A stretch of 64,000 nucleotides of DNA from an uncultured Poribacteria bacterium (GCA_951828515.1 OX639992.1:4070217-4134216), one strand, 5' to 3'; shown: positions 51,556-61,448, numbered from the stretch's first letter. A program made the numbers and translations. The notes: a model not told the origin generated them from the sequence alone.

Positions 51556-52092
51556 ATGCCAAATACGACTTTACTCGATCCTACCTCTCAAGGCGATGCC
51601 TCTGCGAAATTTCTCTCGCCACGGCTTGATAGCTTTGATGGAAAAGTGATGGGCTTGTTGAATATCACGAAAAACGGTAGTGATATTTTCCTTGACCGCA
51701 TTGCTGAATTAATGAAGGAACGATTTGATCTTGCCGAAGTAATTCACGTTAAAAAACCGACGTTCACGCGTCCCGCGCCGACGGAACTGCTCGTCGAACT
51801 GGCGGAGCAAGTAGATTTCGTTATTGAAGGGCTTGCCGACTGAGGGTCCTGTATATCGTGCAGTATGCACGATGGAAGTGCTTTAGAGGAACGCGGGGTG
51901 CCAAGTGTCGCTGTTTGTACGGAAGTTTTCTTCGCTGCTGGCAAAGTGCAGGCACGTGTACTCGGTCATAGCGAATTGGAACCGCTCACCGTTCCGCATC
52001 CTATCCAGAGCCTGACACCAGATCAGATTCGGAAGAGGGCAGAGGGGGCTGTTGAAGAGATCGTTGCCCGGTTGACAAATGACGGTGAATAA
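51556..52092 (+). CDS. UGSC-family selenoprotein (in-frame TGA read as selenocysteine)
   Basis: Read through TGA at 51841 the protein has 178 residues: MPNTTLLDPTSQGDASAKFL at the start, IGLL-like MGLLNITKNGSDIFLDRIAE, the conserved KPTFTRPAPTELLVELAEQ, then VIEGLAD-U-GSCISCSMHDG, and VPSVAVCTEVFF. The U-GSC motif defines the UGSC (seleno)protein family, in which Cys homologues have CGSC. Both halves lie in one frame, and a hairpin with a perfect 7-bp stem follows the TGA. Conventional gene callers would report a truncated 95-residue protein and a second fragment starting at 51865. Function is unknown; the family is assumed to be redox-active. No sel genes are in the window, so the machinery must be elsewhere. 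Confidence 0.85.
51841..51874 (+). promoter_or_regulatory. SECIS-like element at the UGSC TGA
   Basis: TGA (51841-51843), then after 11 nt a hairpin ATCGTGC-AGTAT-GCACGAT (51855-51873) with one more wobble pair. Bacterial SECIS elements lie just 3' of the UGA inside the coding region with a small apical loop; the position fits, and the loop has one G. Confidence 0.65.
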
Positions 52093-52179
52093 AGAGAATA
52101 GTTATCAGTTATCAGTCACAAGAGACTTTTGTTGAACGAAAACCTCTTAACTGATAACTGACAACTCCCTAACGACGTT

Positions 52180-52400
52180 TCACATTTTAAACCGCAATGC
52201 CATCGATTCTCCCGGTGGCAGATCACGCCATCGTCCCAACAATGCGCGCAATTTCTTTCGCAGCACTCCCAGTTGTTCGTCTGTAACGCCTACTGGTAGG
52301 GACACACTATGGTCCCGAAACGGATAACCATTCTTAATTATTCCTTGCAGGTAAACGACATGGTTTTGAACTTTTAGGGTATTGATATCGAGTTGGCTTC
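52180..52400 (-). pseudogene. 3' fragment of an unrecognised gene
   Basis: The minus strand is open and protein-like over about 70 codons without a usual start codon: VQNHVVYLQGIIKNGYPFRD, then DEQLGVLRKKLRALLGRWRD, then LPPGESMALRFKM and stop. I do not recognise it. It lies between the selenoprotein gene and a LamG gene. The remainder of 52093-52180 is a run of ATCAGTTATCAGTCA-type short repeats. Confidence 0.3.
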
Positions 52401-52431
52401 ATTCGTATCGGATTGATTTTCGCTACAGGCT

Positions 52432-53223
52432 CTATTTGGCAAGCTTCAACCTTCCCCACGTCGTCGCGAGTTTATCACGCGCTTGGACATCGAGAGTGTT
52501 CTCAACCAAATTGTTAATCTCTTTTTTGCTGAGAGCCGCGTTGTAGATTCTCGCATCTTCCACGCGAGCGACGACCCAACCGTAGGCGGTACCACCGATC
52601 AGAGCACGCGGTCCAAAGAGTGCTTCCACATCACCGGCTTCCCAAGATACGATCGGTCCCATCGTATAACCACCGATACGATCACCGTTCCTATATATCG
52701 TAATCTTGGCGTTTCCACCCTCATCTTCATACGCAATTGCCAATTGGATTAACTTCCCTGTCTCTTTTTCCTCAAATCCAGGAATTGCATCCTGTGTACG
52801 TCTAAAGTGGCTGCTACCAGCCATCCAACGTTTCGGCTGACGTTCTGCATAGACGATCGCGTCAAAGGTATCCGCACTGCTTTTATTGACCGCCAGCGTG
52901 GCACCTCTTGTGACGTTCAGATCATCTAAGTAGAGCCACGTTACCAATGTTTTATCGGGACCGATGTCAGGTCCTTTATAGCCTGTGGTCATCGCCCATT
53001 CATTGCTGCCGATGTGCAATTTTCCGTCCTTTACATCGGCACCTAATAAATCAATCTCGCTAAAATGTCCCGTCAGATCTTCCAATTCGGCACCTTTCTC
53101 AAAGGTCCAATGCCCAATCAGATCTTCCTTTTTTTCTCCCTGCCCTAACGCTGGCATTACGAGACTTCCGAGCAGAAGTATTACAGAAAAACTGAATATG
53201 AAATAGCGTCCTAAGCGTATCAT
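52432..53223 (-). CDS. secreted LamG-like protein with KLATTWGRLK tail
   Basis: About 263 residues from MIRLGRYFIFSFSVILLLGS at 53223 (GGAGGA upstream); the frame is open 46 codons further but without a signal peptide. The LamG-like body shows IGHWTFEKGAELEDLTGHFS, KTLVTWLYLDDLNVTRGATL, and ARVEDARIYNAALSKKEI. It ends LDVQARDKLATTWGRLKLAK, one of the five shared tails. It follows the PSD1-type gene in the same direction. Confidence 0.85.
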   Translation of the reverse strand: MIRLGRYFIFSFSVILLLGSLVMPALGQGEKKEDLIGHWTFEKGAELEDLTGHFSEIDLLGADVKDGKLHIGSNEWAMTTGYKGPDIGPDKTLVTWLYLDDLNVTRGATLAVNKSSADTFDAIVYAERQPKRWMAGSSHFRRTQDAIPGFEEKETGKLIQLAIAYEDEGGNAKITIYRNGDRIGGYTMGPIVSWEAGDVEALFGPRALIGGTAYGWVVARVEDARIYNAALSKKEINNLVENTLDVQARDKLATTWGRLKLAK

Positions 53224-53393
53224 CGATGTTTCCTCCGTTGTTGATTCTAGCAGTCGTTCAATGTTGAGTTTGAGAGTGGGTCTTAGGATTCCATGGAGAA
53301 TGCCTGAAGATGTCGGGTTTCGCTGACGCTCTACCCGACCTACGGTTTCCCATAAAGTCAAAGTTGAAGCAATACTAGTTGCGGGTTACACGA

Positions 53394-55700
53394 TCACTGG
53401 ATAAAAAGAAATGCTCTTGATGAGATGAGTGCCCATAGGAGATCTTCAGACCCTGAACGACGCTCCGGACTCTCTGCGATGTATGCCTCAGCTGTTTCAA
53501 GTTCCGTATCTGTCGGTAACCGACCTAACGTGCTGAGGTACAAGTCGGTAACAAGCTCTTGATCATCAGATGCTGTCTGGAGCAAACGGCTGAGCGATCC
53601 ATTCGAGCTCTTTAATTTTTTATGGACATAATTGGAGTTAATCATGTGGAGTGCTTGGGCGAGTGTCGGTTCCAACTTCGGGTCCAAATCGCCGAGAAAT
53701 TCACGAGAAGAACGTCCATAGAGCGATAAGAAACGCGAACTCACCGGTAGCGGCAGTTCCACGGAACGTGTCCCAATTGGATAACGCCCATACTTTTCTC
53801 TGGTACCGGTAACGTCGTTTAAGACATCTAACAACACCTGTGCTACCATCGGGCGAGGATAGAAGCGTGAGAAAAATCGGTCATCCAACTGATTCGTCTC
53901 ATTCGGCTCTGCAGAGAGTTGATAGGTGCGCGAATTGAGAATTCGTCGAATGATGTGTTTCGTATCGAACCCGCTTTGCACAAAATCTGTTGCCAATGCT
54001 CCTAAAAGCCCTTCAACGCTCGACGGAGTTGTCGCACGCATATCGTCAACAGGATCAACGATCCCTCTCCCGAAATACTGGTTCCAGATACGATTCACAG
54101 TCGCCTTCGCGAAATATGGATTTGTTGAGGAGGTCATCCAGTCTGCCAGTACTTGTAGCACATCACCTTGATAATTCGGAACGAGCGACTCACCACCAAG
54201 GAAAGTCGGCACTGCCACTTCGCCGCGGTTGCCTTGCACGGATTGATTGATAACGCGCCCTGTTGGATTATAGTAGATAACCTGTTCGTTGTAAAGTTCA
54301 CCGCCTCGGACACCTACCTTTCCAGTGAAGGCGGCAAAATTCCAATAGTCGTCAGTCGTCCACTGGTCAAATGGATGCTTATGGCATCTCGCACAACTCA
54401 GACGGATACCGAGAAACACCTGTGCAGTCGTTTCTGCTCTACCCGCTGGTTGCTGTTCGATACGGTAGTAGTTCGTGGGACCGTGCTGATAAGTGCTTCC
54501 CCGTGCAGTGATGAGTTCTCGGACGACTTCGTCGTACGGTTTATTTTCTCTAACAGCCTCACGTACCCACTCGTGAAAAAGAGTCGCCCCGCGTTCACCG
54601 AATGCGCCATTCCCTAACCTACGCGGATGAATGCGCAACATATCGGCTAATTTCAGCGTTCGCAGGTCTACCCATTCCTGCATGTCAAGAAGCGTGTCAA
54701 TGAGATTCGTGCGTTTGTCGGGATGCGTATCCGAAAGGAACGTTTTTACCTCATCAGGCGTTGGAAGCCGACCGATAGTGTCCAAATAGACGCGACGCAT
54801 AAATGTATCATCGGATGTCAGCGCAGAGGGACGAATATTCAATTTCTTGAGTTTGGCAAAGACAAACTCATCGATAAAGTTGTTGGGTATAAATGCCTCG
54901 CGCTGTGAAACGTCAACCACGGATGCTACGCGCGGAATAGTTACAAATGATGCGGTGACAGTACCCAAGAATCGCGCAATGATGGCAGTTCCTCCCCAAC
55001 GAACGCTCGTCACTTCGCCGGTAGATGATACTTCAGCGACAGGTGCGTCCTTGGATTCATAGACGGCTTTTTCGGTTACTTCTTCAACGGATCCGTCAGA
55101 AAAATAGGCGAGGACTTTCAGTTGTGCTGTCTCTCCGACATCGGGAAGAACAAAAGAACTCGGCTGGACCTCAAGTTTCCTGAGGCGTGGTTCGTTGTTA
55201 GAGAAAGTAGCCCCGGCTTCGATCCAACGGAGAATCGTTAAGGCTTCATCTGAACTTGGATCAAACCGCAAACCACCCTCATGCGCTATCTGTCCGGTGG
55301 GTTTCAGAAAAAAGAGACTCTGATCTGGTTCCAGGAGGTTGATACGCCTACCGCGACTGTAGTGGACGATCGGTTCATAATCCGATTCTGGGTTTAAGGT
55401 TAACAGAGAGAGATTTAGCCCACCCTGTCCGCCAAATTTTCCATGGCACATACCTGCTGAGCACCCATGCTTGTCAAGTATAGGGGCGACATCTTTCAAA
55501 AACCTAACAGTAGGTTCTGATTCGTCATCTTCATCAGTTTCGGAGGATGCAGTTGTAGGCGCGGTATGTGCGTTGTTGATCGTGTTTGCCTGAGCCGTGA
55601 ATGGTATTACAAACAAAAAGGTGATAGCGAGTGTAGTCAACCGACGGACGAGGCGCGACCCAGGTTGACCACGCGCTGTGTTCCTCAATATGCGTCTCAT
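53394..55700 (-). CDS. PSD1 / DUF1549-DUF1553 protein with Ig-like domain
   Basis: A 768-residue exported protein. After the signal peptide comes a cytochrome-like segment whose heme-type motif is CSAGMCHG (C-x4-CH instead of CxxCH; this is usual for one subgroup). A Big_2-like Ig domain follows (VLAYFSDGSVEEVTEKAVYE), then DUF1549 with CARCHKHPFDQWT and DUF1553 (ATVNRIWNQYFGRG). Its ATG overlaps the stop of lon by 4 bp (ATGA), so they are translationally coupled, an unexpected pairing. Role not established. Confidence 0.85.
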   Translation of the reverse strand: MRRILRNTARGQPGSRLVRRLTTLAITFLFVIPFTAQANTINNAHTAPTTASSETDEDDESEPTVRFLKDVAPILDKHGCSAGMCHGKFGGQGGLNLSLLTLNPESDYEPIVHYSRGRRINLLEPDQSLFFLKPTGQIAHEGGLRFDPSSDEALTILRWIEAGATFSNNEPRLRKLEVQPSSFVLPDVGETAQLKVLAYFSDGSVEEVTEKAVYESKDAPVAEVSSTGEVTSVRWGGTAIIARFLGTVTASFVTIPRVASVVDVSQREAFIPNNFIDEFVFAKLKKLNIRPSALTSDDTFMRRVYLDTIGRLPTPDEVKTFLSDTHPDKRTNLIDTLLDMQEWVDLRTLKLADMLRIHPRRLGNGAFGERGATLFHEWVREAVRENKPYDEVVRELITARGSTYQHGPTNYYRIEQQPAGRAETTAQVFLGIRLSCARCHKHPFDQWTTDDYWNFAAFTGKVGVRGGELYNEQVIYYNPTGRVINQSVQGNRGEVAVPTFLGGESLVPNYQGDVLQVLADWMTSSTNPYFAKATVNRIWNQYFGRGIVDPVDDMRATTPSSVEGLLGALATDFVQSGFDTKHIIRRILNSRTYQLSAEPNETNQLDDRFFSRFYPRPMVAQVLLDVLNDVTGTREKYGRYPIGTRSVELPLPVSSRFLSLYGRSSREFLGDLDPKLEPTLAQALHMINSNYVHKKLKSSNGSLSRLLQTASDDQELVTDLYLSTLGRLPTDTELETAEAYIAESPERRSGSEDLLWALISSRAFLFIQ

Positions 55701-58120
55701 GAGAATACCTCCGTGAAAACTTCGGTTACATGTTCCACAAATAGAAACTCAACACCGGATTGAATGTCTTTCGGGACTTCAATAAAGTGTTTTTTGTTGC
55801 CTTCTGGCATGATGACTTTTTTGATGCCCGCTTGCTTCGCTGCAAGAATTTTTTCCTTCACACCGCCAATAGGTAACACCCTTCCCCTGAGCGTAAGCTC
55901 ACCCGTCATAGCGATTTCAGGACTGATCTGTTGCTGTGTAGCAACTGAAGCAAGGGCAGTCGCGATGGTGATACCTGCGGAAGGACCGTCCTTAGGGATT
56001 GCTCCCGCTGGCACATGAATATGGATGTCGTTTTCTAATACACTCGGATCAAACTTGAGTTTCTTCGCCTGAGATTTGACATAACTGAGGGCGGCTTGTG
56101 CGGATTCCTGCATGATCTCGCCAATCTGACCGGTAATACGAAGTTCCGTACGGGTGTTAACCTTTTTCGTAGAGGCTACCTCAATAAAGAGGATCTCACC
56201 ACCCGCAGGTGTGACAGATAGCCCCGTCGCAACACCGACATCGGCTTTACGACTCGCGATTTCAGAATCGAACTTCGCGGGTCCTAAATAACCTTGAATG
56301 TCCTTTGTTGCGATGGTTGTTGGGTCGGTATTCCCCTCAGCAACACGGCGTGCAACTTTTCGGCAGACGGTACCGAGTTCGCGCTCTAAATTTCGCACAC
56401 CCGCCTCGCGAGTATATTCGCTGATTACTTTGTCAATCGCTTTGTCCTTAATGTCAATCAATTCATCATTCAATCCATTCTCTTTCAATTGACGCGGTAT
56501 CAGATACTGCTTGGCGATGATTTGTTTCTCGTTGGCAGTGTAACCCGGAAGTTCTATGGTCTCCATCCGGTCGCGTAAAGGCGGTGGAATGGTGTGGAGT
56601 TGATTTGCTGTCGTGACAAACATCACTTTTGAAAGATCGAACGGGACATCAAGGTAGTTGTCCGTAAATGAATGGTTCTGTTCCGGATCGAGGACTTCCA
56701 GAAGTGCGGAAGCCGGGTCACCCCGAAAATCAGATCCGAGTTTATCAATCTCATCGAGCATAAAGACCGGATTGTTCGATTCAGCTTGACGGAGTCCTTT
56801 GACGATTCGTCCCGGCATTGAACCGATATAAGTCCTCCGATGTCCGCGGATTTCGGCTTCATCGTGCATACCCCCTAACGAGATACGCACAAATTTTCGG
56901 TTCATCGAGCGGGCGATAGACCTGCCGAGAGACGTTTTTCCGACGCCCGGGGGACCAACGAAACAGAAGATAGGTCCCTTCATATCGGTTTTGAGCATGC
57001 GAACAGCAAGATATTCCAAAATCCGCTCTTTGACCTTTTCCAAATCGTAGTGATCCTCATTGAGAATTTCTTGCGCCACGGTGAGATCTAAAGCATCTTC
57101 CGTACTGACACACCATGGAAGATTTAACAGCCAGTCCAAATAGTTTCGAGAAACTGTTGATTCAGGCGAGAAAGACTGCATCTTAGTGAGTCGTTTCAGT
57201 TCCTTTTCTGCGGCTTGTTTCGCTTTGTCGGGCATTTCAGTTTCGCTCAACTGCTCCCGCATTTCATCAATTTCAAGTCCAAGGTCATCCGATTCACCAA
57301 GTTCAGTCTGAATGGCTTTGAGCTGTTCTCTGAGATAATATTCACGCTGCCCTTTGTTAATGACGGCTTGTGCGTTATTTTGGATTTTGCTTTCTAATTC
57401 ATGGAGGTCGAGTTCTTTAGCGAGTATGACAGCGAGTGTATTCAAACGTTCATGGATAGATACCGCCTCCAAAACGCGCTGCTTATCGTGCGGCTTTAAG
57501 TCCAACATAGCGGCGATATAGTCGGCAAGACGACCGGGTTCATCGGTCATTGTTTTCGTTAGGCTGCCGTATTCCTCTTGGTAGCGCGATGACATCTGAA
57601 CAATGCGCTGGAACATTTCATCATTGCTGCGGACGAGTGCTTCCACTTCCAAATCCACCTCTGAGTTACCAATAGGATCTTCATTATCACTGCTAAGGAT
57701 ATTAACCCGTACCTTGACGAATGGTTCTGTATGCAGAATCTCCTCGATTTGGACGCGTTCGCGTCCATGTGCGAGAAACAGCACATCTTCATCGTCAGTT
57801 TTATATCGAAGGATGTGTATTAAACTTCCGATTGGACTGAGATTACTCTTTTTAAGGTTCTTGATATCCTCTTTAGAGAGGTCCTTTTTCGGGCGAAAAA
57901 TGCAAAGTACCCTCTCATTCTCCATAGCATGTTCAACAGCCATAGTTGCCATCTTTCCGGTGAGTGCGACGTGATGTGGCGGGAATGGTGGCACCGGCGG
58001 CATGTACGGAAAAACGACAAGATCGTCCAAAGGAAGGAGCGGGATCTCCTGTATGAGTTCTTCTTCCTCTTCTTCAGTGATATTTTCGTCTATGTTTTCT
58101 TCTATCTCTTTGGTTTCCAT
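55697..58120 (-). CDS. lon: ATP-dependent Lon protease
   Basis: About 807 residues, the usual Lon length. The N-terminal LON domain is followed by the AAA module with Walker A GPPGVGKTSLGRSIA and Walker B VFMLDEIDKLG, then the Ser-Lys protease domain: PKDGPSAGIT (catalytic Ser) and GGVKEKILAAKQAG (catalytic Lys). It degrades damaged and regulatory proteins in the cytoplasm. The ATG at 58120 has GGAG upstream; an open extension of 42 codons lies in the spacer. The gene is followed with a 4-bp overlap by the PSD1-type gene. Confidence 0.97.
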   Translation of the reverse strand: METKEIEENIDENITEEEEEELIQEIPLLPLDDLVVFPYMPPVPPFPPHHVALTGKMATMAVEHAMENERVLCIFRPKKDLSKEDIKNLKKSNLSPIGSLIHILRYKTDDEDVLFLAHGRERVQIEEILHTEPFVKVRVNILSSDNEDPIGNSEVDLEVEALVRSNDEMFQRIVQMSSRYQEEYGSLTKTMTDEPGRLADYIAAMLDLKPHDKQRVLEAVSIHERLNTLAVILAKELDLHELESKIQNNAQAVINKGQREYYLREQLKAIQTELGESDDLGLEIDEMREQLSETEMPDKAKQAAEKELKRLTKMQSFSPESTVSRNYLDWLLNLPWCVSTEDALDLTVAQEILNEDHYDLEKVKERILEYLAVRMLKTDMKGPIFCFVGPPGVGKTSLGRSIARSMNRKFVRISLGGMHDEAEIRGHRRTYIGSMPGRIVKGLRQAESNNPVFMLDEIDKLGSDFRGDPASALLEVLDPEQNHSFTDNYLDVPFDLSKVMFVTTANQLHTIPPPLRDRMETIELPGYTANEKQIIAKQYLIPRQLKENGLNDELIDIKDKAIDKVISEYTREAGVRNLERELGTVCRKVARRVAEGNTDPTTIATKDIQGYLGPAKFDSEIASRKADVGVATGLSVTPAGGEILFIEVASTKKVNTRTELRITGQIGEIMQESAQAALSYVKSQAKKLKFDPSVLENDIHIHVPAGAIPKDGPSAGITIATALASVATQQQISPEIAMTGELTLRGRVLPIGGVKEKILAAKQAGIKKVIMPEGNKKHFIEVPKDIQSGVEFLFVEHVTEVFTEVFS

Positions 58121-58181
58121 GTTTTTCTCCTTTCTAAAAATAGACGTAAGGAACAGATAACGGAGCAAAGTCGGAGACACA

Positions 58182-60140
58182 TCAGGGCCAGAATTGATAT
58201 AATGTTGTGTTTGCAAGGATGCTACCGATGCTCCACAGGCTTCCACTTATGTAGTCTCCGAGAGCAAGTCCAAGAAAAAAAGGCACCATCCGTCTGTAAG
58301 CTTTGAGTCCTCCTTGATGCAATACAACTGCCTTTGCTACCCATGCGACGAAGAGACAACTCCAGAGGTTGTACATGCCCCAACTGTTTGCCATAGCATA
58401 GCCGAGTGGGTGCAGGGGCCACCAAAGGAAACGGGTTCGCAATACCATGAGTCCGAGAGCGACACCTGCACCACCTCCCATAAAGGCAAGTGCGGGGACA
58501 TCTGTGCCTTGCGGATAATTTAACCAGTTTTCAAGTTGTCGATAAACACCTCTGCCGAACCCTAATGCCCAAGGACCGTAATAACCCGTCTCGGCACCGT
58601 GTCTGTAGTAACTGTCCAAAAGTAGCCAGAATATAACAATCGCCCCGATAAGGGTTGCGATAAGAATGGCAGCGGCGGTGTGCTGTGGGCGGATCTGCCG
58701 CCGTTCTGAAATTTTCAACGCCTCCAATTCTTGAGGCATCGGATGCGCCCGATATGCTCGGTTAAAGAACATGTACAACGAAAAGACCGTCTTGGTACTC
58801 GTCGTCAGACGCTGGGTACCGAATGCCGTCACGATTAATCCGTGTGGATCGACTCTGTGCAAATCATGAACTAAGAACCCCAATTCTGCCCGGAGTCGTG
58901 CAATCATCGTCGCCAGCAGAAAATAAAGCCCGAAGAAAATCGGAATTACCCAAAGGGACATTCCTGCCTTATAGGAGAACACGGTCAAGAACAGCATCCC
59001 AGTCACAATGCCGAGGAGAGCGATGTGATACGGCATCGGTTCGCGCTGCATCTCTATTTGAGACGTGCCTCGGAATCCATCTATGACCCCAGTAAAAATT
59101 CGTTTGATGTGTGTTCTGCCAACCCATCCAGCGGTTCCGAGAAGCACCATATATGCCCCGAAGCTCTGTGCATCCGCGTAAGGAAAGCCCGGTAGATTCC
59201 GTATACCAAGAATACTACCTGCCATTAACTCAAATTTGTACACCCAATAGAACGCCCAACACGAAAAAAGTAGGTCCAGTGGAATCAGAAAACTAATTCC
59301 AATGGCGAAGGGATAGAACGAGAGACGCACACCCCCCATCGCATTCCAAGGACGACCGGTGAAGTACTGATGGATGTTTTGTCGTTTAACAGGCAAATAC
59401 GGGACTGCCGGATAAATCGAATTCAGTAGGTTTAGAATGCTAATGGCTGCGGCAATACTGAAGCCCAACCACATCAACTTATTTTTGAAAAAACTTGTAT
59501 TCGGCTCCGTCATCGCGAGCGGGAGTTGAATAATTGGATAAGTCAACCGTTCTCGCTCAGTCCATTGGATACGGAGCAGTGTGTTGATGCACAGCATAAC
59601 AAACATCAACACAAGGATAAAAACTGTCCACCACACCACAGGAGCCGCCCAAGCGGTAAGGTGCGCTTCTCGGTAAAGACTGGATTGCCCCTCATAATAC
59701 CCCGACAAGACACTGGTGTCTTGAACGGTTAGCCATGTCGGAAGTTCCTTCCAAAAAAGCTGTTGCCATTCATTCTCGGATGTCGCAAACCGAAACGGAT
59801 GTCCGAGGATAGTGACAAGGATTTCCATCATATCGTGCGAACAGAGCGAAGAAACGATGCACAACATGACGTAGACTGTGAGCAACTCCGCCGGTGTCAA
59901 CCGCAGTTTTGGAGATAATTTTCCCAACACTGCGCTGAACATCATCAGCCAAAAGATTATGAAGATGACATTGGACAACGGGTGAATCAGCGTCGGATGT
60001 GTATAACGGACAACCTCCAACTCGATAATCCAGAAAACGTTAAGAGGAATCAGAAGCATTGCGATAAGAAATGCTTTAGGTGTTAACCCACGTTCACCTC
60101 TGACCAAGCTACTCGCTATATCCCCCGTGTTGTCTGTCAT
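58182..60140 (-). CDS. multi-pass membrane protein, DUF6785-like
   Basis: A 652-residue protein with about 12-14 predicted membrane helices (for example FLIAMLLIPLNVFWIIEL, VVWWTVFILVLMFVMLCINT, and AAAILIATLIGAIVIFWLLL) and a conserved charged loop IQWTERERLTYPIIQLPLAM. This layout and loop match the DUF6785/DUF6784 family, found in planctomycetes and relatives, with a likely transport role. The ATG is preceded by GCAAGGTATAAT, as at other leader-repeat genes. It lies 61 bp upstream of lon. Confidence 0.75.
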   Translation of the reverse strand: MTDNTGDIASSLVRGERGLTPKAFLIAMLLIPLNVFWIIELEVVRYTHPTLIHPLSNVIFIIFWLMMFSAVLGKLSPKLRLTPAELLTVYVMLCIVSSLCSHDMMEILVTILGHPFRFATSENEWQQLFWKELPTWLTVQDTSVLSGYYEGQSSLYREAHLTAWAAPVVWWTVFILVLMFVMLCINTLLRIQWTERERLTYPIIQLPLAMTEPNTSFFKNKLMWLGFSIAAAISILNLLNSIYPAVPYLPVKRQNIHQYFTGRPWNAMGGVRLSFYPFAIGISFLIPLDLLFSCWAFYWVYKFELMAGSILGIRNLPGFPYADAQSFGAYMVLLGTAGWVGRTHIKRIFTGVIDGFRGTSQIEMQREPMPYHIALLGIVTGMLFLTVFSYKAGMSLWVIPIFFGLYFLLATMIARLRAELGFLVHDLHRVDPHGLIVTAFGTQRLTTSTKTVFSLYMFFNRAYRAHPMPQELEALKISERRQIRPQHTAAAILIATLIGAIVIFWLLLDSYYRHGAETGYYGPWALGFGRGVYRQLENWLNYPQGTDVPALAFMGGGAGVALGLMVLRTRFLWWPLHPLGYAMANSWGMYNLWSCLFVAWVAKAVVLHQGGLKAYRRMVPFFLGLALGDYISGSLWSIGSILANTTLYQFWP

Positions 60141-60341
60141 ATATTTTTATTATACCTTGCGGATAAGTGTCAGTCTCTTGTATTTTCGTGTTTTTCGCGT
60201 TCGGGTCCCTCTCCATTCCATTATGGGCTTGCGGTTGCGCGTTAAAAAACGTACAGGTGTCGAAATCCAGTCTCAGTTTAAGCAAACCTATGTCCCCATA
60301 TCTCCCTTTACAAAGGGAATAGTGGAGCGCATCGCAAAAAC

Positions 60342-61448
60342 CTAATTATTAAAAGATCGAATCCACCCGCGTTCGTCTTCTATGAACACCTCCGTTTTCA
60401 ATTTTGCGCAACGTCGTTGATAGTCCTGTAAAGTGTCTATCGCTGCCTCTCCGGTTAGGATGCTCGGAAACTGATTCGCAACTTCAGGGGTCACTGAGGT
60501 TTCCGCAGGTTTCCCCGGTCGAACCGAGGTCTTCGGCGGGTCGGTCAAAATCGGAATTAACTCAATTGACTTCAAAACCTTAGCGTCAAACGTTGCCTTC
60601 GGAATAACTATGTGCGAGTGCTGTTTATCGTAAGCATCATAGATGAAATCTGAGAGACTGTAAACAATTGGTTTGCCCTGATACACCTCAATACCACCAA
60701 ACGTGTGTAGTTGCTGGCATACTACCATGTCCGCTCCTGCGTCGATGAGGGCATGGGCAAAAATCTGTTGTCGTCCGATTGCCTCATCCATGGAAAGACT
60801 TCTGCTCCCCCAGTGTAACCAGACAACCACGAGTGCCGCTTTCGTCCGTATCTGCTTGACAGCATTTGTCATTTCACTATAAACGGCATAAGCAAGGGGA
60901 TCCTCGGTGTGTTGTGCGAATTCATTTACACGGTAATACGCTAACAACGCAACCTGGGCAGTCTCGGTTTCACTGAGTTTGACTGGTACCCATACCGGTA
61001 GTTTCGCGATTTCCGCGCTCGTACCAGCACCGATCGGTTTGACATCGTACCATTCCAGTTCGGTGATTGTATCCTCCAACGCCTCAAAACCGAAGTCCAT
61101 TATATGTGGAGTAGCTAAGGAAACAGCGTCAAATCCGGCATTTGCGATGGCTCTGCCGAGTCCCGGTGCCGCCCGAAAAGGGTGCTCAATGCCGTACCGC
61201 GGCTCGCCTCTTTCCGATATGCTCGCGTTCAGGGACGCGGTCGCCACATCCGCTGATCGAATCAGGTCAGTAGTTCCCTGAAAAAACACACCAGCACCTT
61301 CGCTTTCAATCAACGGTGTCATTCGGCTGCCGATAGTAATATCACCGACAGCAAGCACTGAAATCTCGCCCGAGGAAACTGGTTCATCTGCTGCGATTTG
61401 CCCAGTAATTCCACCGAGGATTGCCAGAAGAATGGAGGCCACCAGCAT
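60342..61448 (-). CDS. CapA-family protein (poly-gamma-glutamate synthesis-like)
   Basis: About 368 residues. The CapA metallophosphatase-like fold is seen in ISVLAVGDITIGSRMTPLIE, SADVATASLNASISERG, SLATPHIMDFGFEAL, VVVWLHWGSRSL and YSLSDFIYDAYD. A signal peptide starts at MLVASILLAILGGITGQIAA; the frame is open to 61640, but that part is a low-complexity run (GGAAGGATGG-type) with no family match, so the later start is preferred. In Bacillus CapA takes part in capsule export; in most other bacteria the role is unknown. Confidence 0.75.
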   Translation of the reverse strand: MLVASILLAILGGITGQIAADEPVSSGEISVLAVGDITIGSRMTPLIESEGAGVFFQGTTDLIRSADVATASLNASISERGEPRYGIEHPFRAAPGLGRAIANAGFDAVSLATPHIMDFGFEALEDTITELEWYDVKPIGAGTSAEIAKLPVWVPVKLSETETAQVALLAYYRVNEFAQHTEDPLAYAVYSEMTNAVKQIRTKAALVVVWLHWGSRSLSMDEAIGRQQIFAHALIDAGADMVVCQQLHTFGGIEVYQGKPIVYSLSDFIYDAYDKQHSHIVIPKATFDAKVLKSIELIPILTDPPKTSVRPGKPAETSVTPEVANQFPSILTGEAAIDTLQDYQRRCAKLKTEVFIEDERGWIRSFNN

